A stretch of DNA of 64,000 bases from an uncultured Acidobacteriota bacterium. Its GTDB lineage: Bacteria > Acidobacteriota > Blastocatellia > Pyrinomonadales > Pyrinomonadaceae. Shown one piece after another: positions 60,701 to 64,000 of the stretch. Position 1 is the stretch's first letter, and each line of letters opens with the position of its first letter. The stretch lies in assembly GCA_937873515.1 (NCBI GenBank), contig CALMYB010000003.1, positions 124,001 to 188,000 on the forward strand. The letters run 5' to 3'. Made by a program: the position numbers and the translations under genes. The notes below the pieces were generated by a model. It saw only the letters and a list, made by a program, of their open reading frames with translations, ran no database searches and was not told the origin of the DNA.

Positions 60701-60729
60701 AATTTACGAATCCACACCGAACCTGTCAA
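60701..60729 (-). promoter_or_regulatory. Strong promoter of tRNA-Gln
   Basis: On the minus strand TTGACA (60729-60724), 17 nt, TAAATT (60706-60701). Initiation near 60694 places the tRNA 5' end about 5 nt downstream. Confidence 0.85.
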
Positions 60730-60739
60730 ACGGGAGGAG

Positions 60740-60862
60740 TTCAAGGTTTAAAGGTCAAGGTTCAAGGTTGTGGAGTGGCGGCCTTCTGGAGAATGCCCTG
60801 TGTTCGGGTCGGGGCTACTGTAACAACGTGGAGCCTTTAACTTTGAACCTTGAACCTAGAAC
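60740..60862. repeat. CAAGGTT-type heptamer repeat with facing arms
   Basis: The left arm (60740-60770) repeats TTCAAGG/TTTAAAGG units. The right arm (60834-60862) carries the complement (CCTTTAACTTTGAACC, TTGAACC). A 63-nt spacer lies between. It fills most of the gap between tRNA-Gln and smpB. Confidence 0.8.
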
Positions 60863-60890
60863 ACGGCTTCATTTGCTACACTAAGTCCTT

Positions 60891-61349
60891 ATGTCCGATG
60901 AAAAGGAGATCGTTAACAATCGGCAGGCGTATTTTGAGTATCACATACTCGATAAATACGAGGCCGGAGCTGTGCTACTGGGGACGGAGGTCAAGAGCGT
61001 TATGGCGGGCAGGATCCAGCTGAAAGAGTCATTCGTGCAGATAAAGGACAGCGAGGTTTGGCTGCTCGGCGCCCATATTTCGCACTATTCGCATGGGAAT
61101 ATCAACAATCACGATGTTCTCCGGCCTCGAAAACTCTTGCTGCATAAACGCGAGATCGAAAAGCTCGTCAAAGAAACCACGCAAAAGGGTATGACACTTG
61201 TCGTTACCCGCATTTATTGGAAGAACGGACGCATAAAGTTCGAGATCGGCATGGCGAAGGGCAAGAAGCTCTATGACAAACGCGAAACTGAAATGCGGCG
61301 CACGCTCGAAAAAGAAACGCGTGCAGAGTTGAAACAAAAACTGAGATAA
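60891..61349 (+). CDS. smpB: SsrA-binding protein SmpB
   Basis: The 152-residue protein binds tmRNA for trans-translation rescue of stalled ribosomes. The OB-fold core has NRQAYFEYHILDKYEAGAVLLGTEVKSVMAGRIQLKESFVQIKDSEVWLLGAHI, HDVLRPRKLLLHKREIEKL and KNGRIKFEIGMAKGKKLYDKRE. The C-terminal basic helix ends RAELKQKLR. The tmRNA gene is not found in this window. The start ATG 60891 follows a repeat region. Confidence 0.97.
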   Translation: MSDEKEIVNNRQAYFEYHILDKYEAGAVLLGTEVKSVMAGRIQLKESFVQIKDSEVWLLGAHISHYSHGNINNHDVLRPRKLLLHKREIEKLVKETTQKGMTLVVTRIYWKNGRIKFEIGMAKGKKLYDKRETEMRRTLEKETRAELKQKLR

Positions 61350-61406
61350 GTTATAGATAGTAAACGAGTTCTCCATTTTAAGATCAAAATTTAAGAGAGG
61401 TAATTG

Positions 61407-62900
61407 ATGAAATTTCAGGGCATTTCCGGCAATTTTGCCGAAGCTAATGCTGACGCTCTCGCGATTCCCATTTTTCGCGGTGACAAAGCAACCGACAAAG
61501 ATATAAAGCCGTTGGACAAGCTGACGGGTGGACAGATAGCCGATATTTTCGCCGCTGAGGAACTGAAGGGCGAATCAGGGGACATCGCGACTCTCCGTTT
61601 TCGCGGGAAGAAAGGCCCGGGCCGCCTCATTCTTATCGGTGCTGGCGAACGCAAAGACTATGACGCTCCGGCCGTTGGGCGTTTTGCCGGCACAGCCGCA
61701 CGAGCGGTCGGCAAGTTAAAAGTAAAGTCGCTCGCTCTCATGCCTCGAGCTAAGGGTGATCAGTCCGTCGCTCTGCAGAACGCCGTTCAGGGTGTTGTGA
61801 CGAGCCAATTCGAGCTTCATAAATACCGCACAAAAGACAAGAACGAACCGAAGCTATCGACCGTTCAATTGGCCGCCGACGGCCTCAAGCCTGCGGAGGT
61901 CAAAATTGCGATCGGTCGCGGCACCGCGATCGGCGAATCGATGAATTTCACTCGCGATCTCGCGAACGAACCGCCAAATATTCTCACTCCGAGCGAAATG
62001 GCGCGCCGTGCGCAGGCGATGGCCGCAGAGGTCGGCCTCAAATGCGACATCCTCGACGAGGCCAAGATGATCAAACTCGGAATGGGCTCGCTGATGAGCG
62101 TCTCGATTGGCTCGACCCAGCCTGCTAAGCTCATCACGCTTCGCTACACACCCGCAAAGTCCACTGGAAAAGATGGTGAACTGCTTGCCCTTGTCGGCAA
62201 AGGGATCACTTTCGACACCGGCGGCATCTCGCTCAAACCCGGCGACGGTATGGAAGCGATGAAGTACGATATGAGCGGCGGTGCGACCGTCCTCGGCACT
62301 ATGCGTGCCATCGCGCTTCTTAAACCCACGATTCCCGTGATCGGCGTTGTCGCGGCCGTCGAGAATATGCCGGATGGCGGAGCTTCACGTCCCAGCGACG
62401 TCGTTACCGCGATGAACGGCAAGACAATCGAGATCCTCAACACCGATGCCGAAGGCCGCCTCATCCTCGCCGATGCTGTTGCCTGGGCCGAAAAACAAGG
62501 TGCGACGCGTATCGTCGATATGGCGACCCTCACCGGTGCGGTCATCGTCGCTCTTGGCGGTGAAAACACCGGAATCATGGGCAATGACCAGGCTCTGGTC
62601 GATGCTATCATCGACTGCGGCAAGAAGACCGGCGAAGGCTTCTGGCAGCTTCCGGTTGGAAAAGAATACAGCAAGATGATCAAGAGCGACATCGCCGACG
62701 TCAAGAATATCGGCCCTCGCGGAAAGGCCGGTACGATCATTGGTGCCGTATTCATCCAGGAATTCGTCGATAAGGCGAAATGGGCCCATCTCGACATCGC
62801 GGGAACAGCGTGGGCTGACAGCGCCCGTCCATTCCAGGCTAAAGGGCCGACCGCCGTCGCCGTCCGCAGCCTCGTGGAACTTGTTGAACGTAGCCAATAA
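61407..62900 (+). CDS. pepA: Leucyl aminopeptidase (M17 family)
   Basis: ATG 61407 is used (497 residues); it follows AGAGAGG and the TTG just before it is ignored. The N-terminal domain (1-170) is variable. The catalytic domain has GKGITFDTGGISLKPGDGMEAMKYDMSGGATVLGTM (metal ligands Lys/Asp), VIGVVAAVENMPDGGASRPSDVVTAMNGKTIEILNTDAEGRLILADAV (the NTDAEGRL signature) and ATLTGAVIVALG. It is a hexameric two-zinc cytosolic peptidase that removes N-terminal Leu and others. It follows smpB by 57 bp. Confidence 0.96.
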   Translation: MKFQGISGNFAEANADALAIPIFRGDKATDKDIKPLDKLTGGQIADIFAAEELKGESGDIATLRFRGKKGPGRLILIGAGERKDYDAPAVGRFAGTAARAVGKLKVKSLALMPRAKGDQSVALQNAVQGVVTSQFELHKYRTKDKNEPKLSTVQLAADGLKPAEVKIAIGRGTAIGESMNFTRDLANEPPNILTPSEMARRAQAMAAEVGLKCDILDEAKMIKLGMGSLMSVSIGSTQPAKLITLRYTPAKSTGKDGELLALVGKGITFDTGGISLKPGDGMEAMKYDMSGGATVLGTMRAIALLKPTIPVIGVVAAVENMPDGGASRPSDVVTAMNGKTIEILNTDAEGRLILADAVAWAEKQGATRIVDMATLTGAVIVALGGENTGIMGNDQALVDAIIDCGKKTGEGFWQLPVGKEYSKMIKSDIADVKNIGPRGKAGTIIGAVFIQEFVDKAKWAHLDIAGTAWADSARPFQAKGPTAVAVRSLVELVERSQ

Positions 62901-62906
62901 CATCTG

Positions 62907-63764
62907 ATGTCAAAACACGCCGTTAACCTTAGTTGGATCTTGTGCATCCTGCTGCTGGTAACGGCGTGCGTTTGGCGTTCAGATCGCCCGAATACCTCTG
63001 TAAACAAACCGGTATCAGAACCCATCGTCGAAACTCCAGCATCGAATTACATTCCGGACAACGATCAAGGTGATTTCAAGGTCGATCATCGAGGTGCCAA
63101 GTCCGCAAGATTTGCCGACATCGACGCTAAAGTTCGCAACGCAAAACTGCTCGAAAAGGCCGCCGACAAGCTGAATGCCGCTTTGACACTCCCTCGCGAT
63201 GTCATTCTCCGAACGGCTGAATGCGGCCGAGTAAATGCGTTCTATACGCCAAAGGAACCCTCTGTTACAGTTTGCTTCGAGCTGATGGATCATTTTTACA
63301 AGGTCTTTCGCTCCTCGGGTGAAACAAGCGAAGAAGCCTACACGCAGATGTTCGACACAGTGCGTTTCGTTTTCCTGCACGAGGTCGGGCACGCTCTCGT
63401 CGACCTTTACGCATTGCCGATCACGGGCAATGAAGAGGACGCTGCGGATCGCTGCTCCGCATTTATCAACATAGAGTATCTGGGCAAAGACGGTGTCGAT
63501 GCCGTGCTCGCCGCGGCAAAGGCATTTGAGATCGATTCAAAGCGTTCGGGTCCGAGTCGCCTTGACCTTGCCGATGAACATCTTCTCCAGGAACAGCGAT
63601 TTTATAACTCGCTCTGTATGCTCTACGGCTCGGACACCGCGAAATATCAATATCTCGTAACCGAGAAGATATTGCCGTCCGAGCGTGCCGGCCGCTGCCA
63701 GGCGGAATATTCCCGATCGAAGAACAGCTGGACGAGCCTGCTCGAACCTTACCGCAGAAAATAG
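62907..63764 (+). CDS. DUF4344-type putative metallopeptidase lipoprotein
   Basis: The 285-residue product has a lipobox (LLVTAC, Cys at about 21). A Pro/Asp-rich linker and a helical domain follow. The key motif is [25 protein letters not shown] (about 157-181), a zinc-type HExxH with E/D residues following, as in DUF4344 proteins. Upstream are [31 protein letters not shown] and downstream [19 protein letters not shown], typical of the family. It lies 6 bp after pepA and may be cotranscribed with it. The substrate is unknown; the enzyme probably acts in the periplasm. Confidence 0.88.
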   Translation: MSKHAVNLSWILCILLLVTACVWRSDRPNTSVNKPVSEPIVETPASNYIPDNDQGDFKVDHRGAKSARFADIDAKVRNAKLLEKAADKLNAALTLPRDVILRTAECGRVNAFYTPKEPSVTVCFELMDHFYKVFRSSGETSEEAYTQMFDTVRFVFLHEVGHALVDLYALPITGNEEDAADRCSAFINIEYLGKDGVDAVLAAAKAFEIDSKRSGPSRLDLADEHLLQEQRFYNSLCMLYGSDTAKYQYLVTEKILPSERAGRCQAEYSRSKNSWTSLLEPYRRK

Positions 63765-63805
63765 GCTTTTGCTTCGCAACTGTCATTTCGATAAAATTTC
63801 CTTTT

Positions 63806-64000
63806 ATGAAAATTCACGAATATCAAGGCAAGGCCATCCTTAAAGAATACGGCGTCTCCGTGCCGCGAGGCATTGTTGCTCGTACCGCCGAAGAGGCCGA
63901 GGCCGCGGCAAAAGAACTCGGCACGGACGTTTGTGTCGTAAAGGCTCAGATCCACGCTGGCGGCCGCGGCAAAGGCGGCGGCGTCAAACTCGCAAAGTCG
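63806..64000 (+). CDS. sucC: Succinyl-CoA synthetase beta subunit, N-terminal part
   Basis: The gene starts at ATG 63806 and continues past the window. The visible 65 residues, [22 protein letters not shown], followed by [20 protein letters not shown], match the ATP-grasp N-terminus of SucC, where the Lys/Gly-rich loop (GRGKGGG) binds nucleotide. It makes succinyl-CoA from succinate in the citric acid cycle. sucD probably follows outside the window. Confidence 0.95.
   Translation, partial: MKIHEYQGKAILKEYGVSVPRGIVARTAEEAEAAAKELGTDVCVVKAQIHAGGRGKGGGVKLAKS

Overview
The window comes from a Gram-negative chromosome of moderate GC. I infer an Acidobacteriota member of the Blastocatellia/Pyrinomonadaceae type. 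The basis is a large TonB-dependent receptor with a carboxypeptidase-regulatory N-terminus, a secretin fused to a cohesin-like tail, many secreted proteins ending their signal peptides in AQ or GQ, and abundant palindromic and heptamer-type intergenic repeats. No 16S gene or other decisive taxonomic marker is present.

Layout. 0-5.4 kb: partial membrane protein (-), purC, a secreted protein with about 26 FFG..AG repeats, a small secreted carboxypeptidase-regulatory-like protein, and a MOSC protein (-). 5.4-7.7 kb: groES-groEL under a near-perfect CIRCE operator overlapping a consensus sigma-A promoter. 7.7-9.3 kb: repeat-rich DNA around a small membrane protein. 9.3-15.6 kb: RepA/KaiC-like ATPase beside iteron-like repeats, CAP-domain protein, GlsB-like protein, NatAB-type ABC exporter, CorA. 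15.6-24.5 kb (-): rimP-nusA-infB-rbfA-nrnA followed by a flippase, cobO and pgpA. 24.7-27.1 kb (-): winged-helix-like unknown, ROK kinase, xylose-type binding lipoprotein. 27.4-31.1 kb (+): twin FecR-like secreted proteins, ugd and a sugar epimerase. 31.3-35.5 kb (-): TonB receptor and a DUF5666-like protein. 35.6-42.3 kb (-): a tightly overlapping operon encoding secretin-cohesin, two pseudopilins, a PilM-like protein, an ECF sigma factor, its zinc-finger anti-sigma factor and a bactofilin-like membrane protein.

42.5-46.8 kb (+) is the accessory highlight. A secreted HExxH protease gene is split by a 14-G homopolymer, and the frame is restored with 15 or 12 Gs. It is followed by a secreted partner, then by a decayed C-terminal copy of the same protease and a paralogous partner. 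This looks like a duplicated two-gene protease/partner cassette with possible phase variation.

46.8-52.1 kb (-): cinA, exported asparaginase-type hydrolase, family 4 uracil-DNA glycosylase, coaBC (carrying an in-frame palindromic repeat insertion) and an unknown secreted protein. 52.2-56.9 kb (+): NUDIX hydrolase, rplM-rpsI, rpsB-tsf-pyrH-frr. 57-60.7 kb (-): lipoprotein, pcrA-type helicase, small membrane protein, thioesterase, tRNA-Gln(CUG). 60.9-64 kb (+): smpB, pepA, DUF4344-type lipoprotein, start of sucC.

At least six intergenic sites carry different 7-nt-based repeats, five of them as facing inverted arms. Other sites carry REP/REPIN-like palindromes. Two of these palindromic repeats also lie in frame inside genes (MOSC gene and coaBC).
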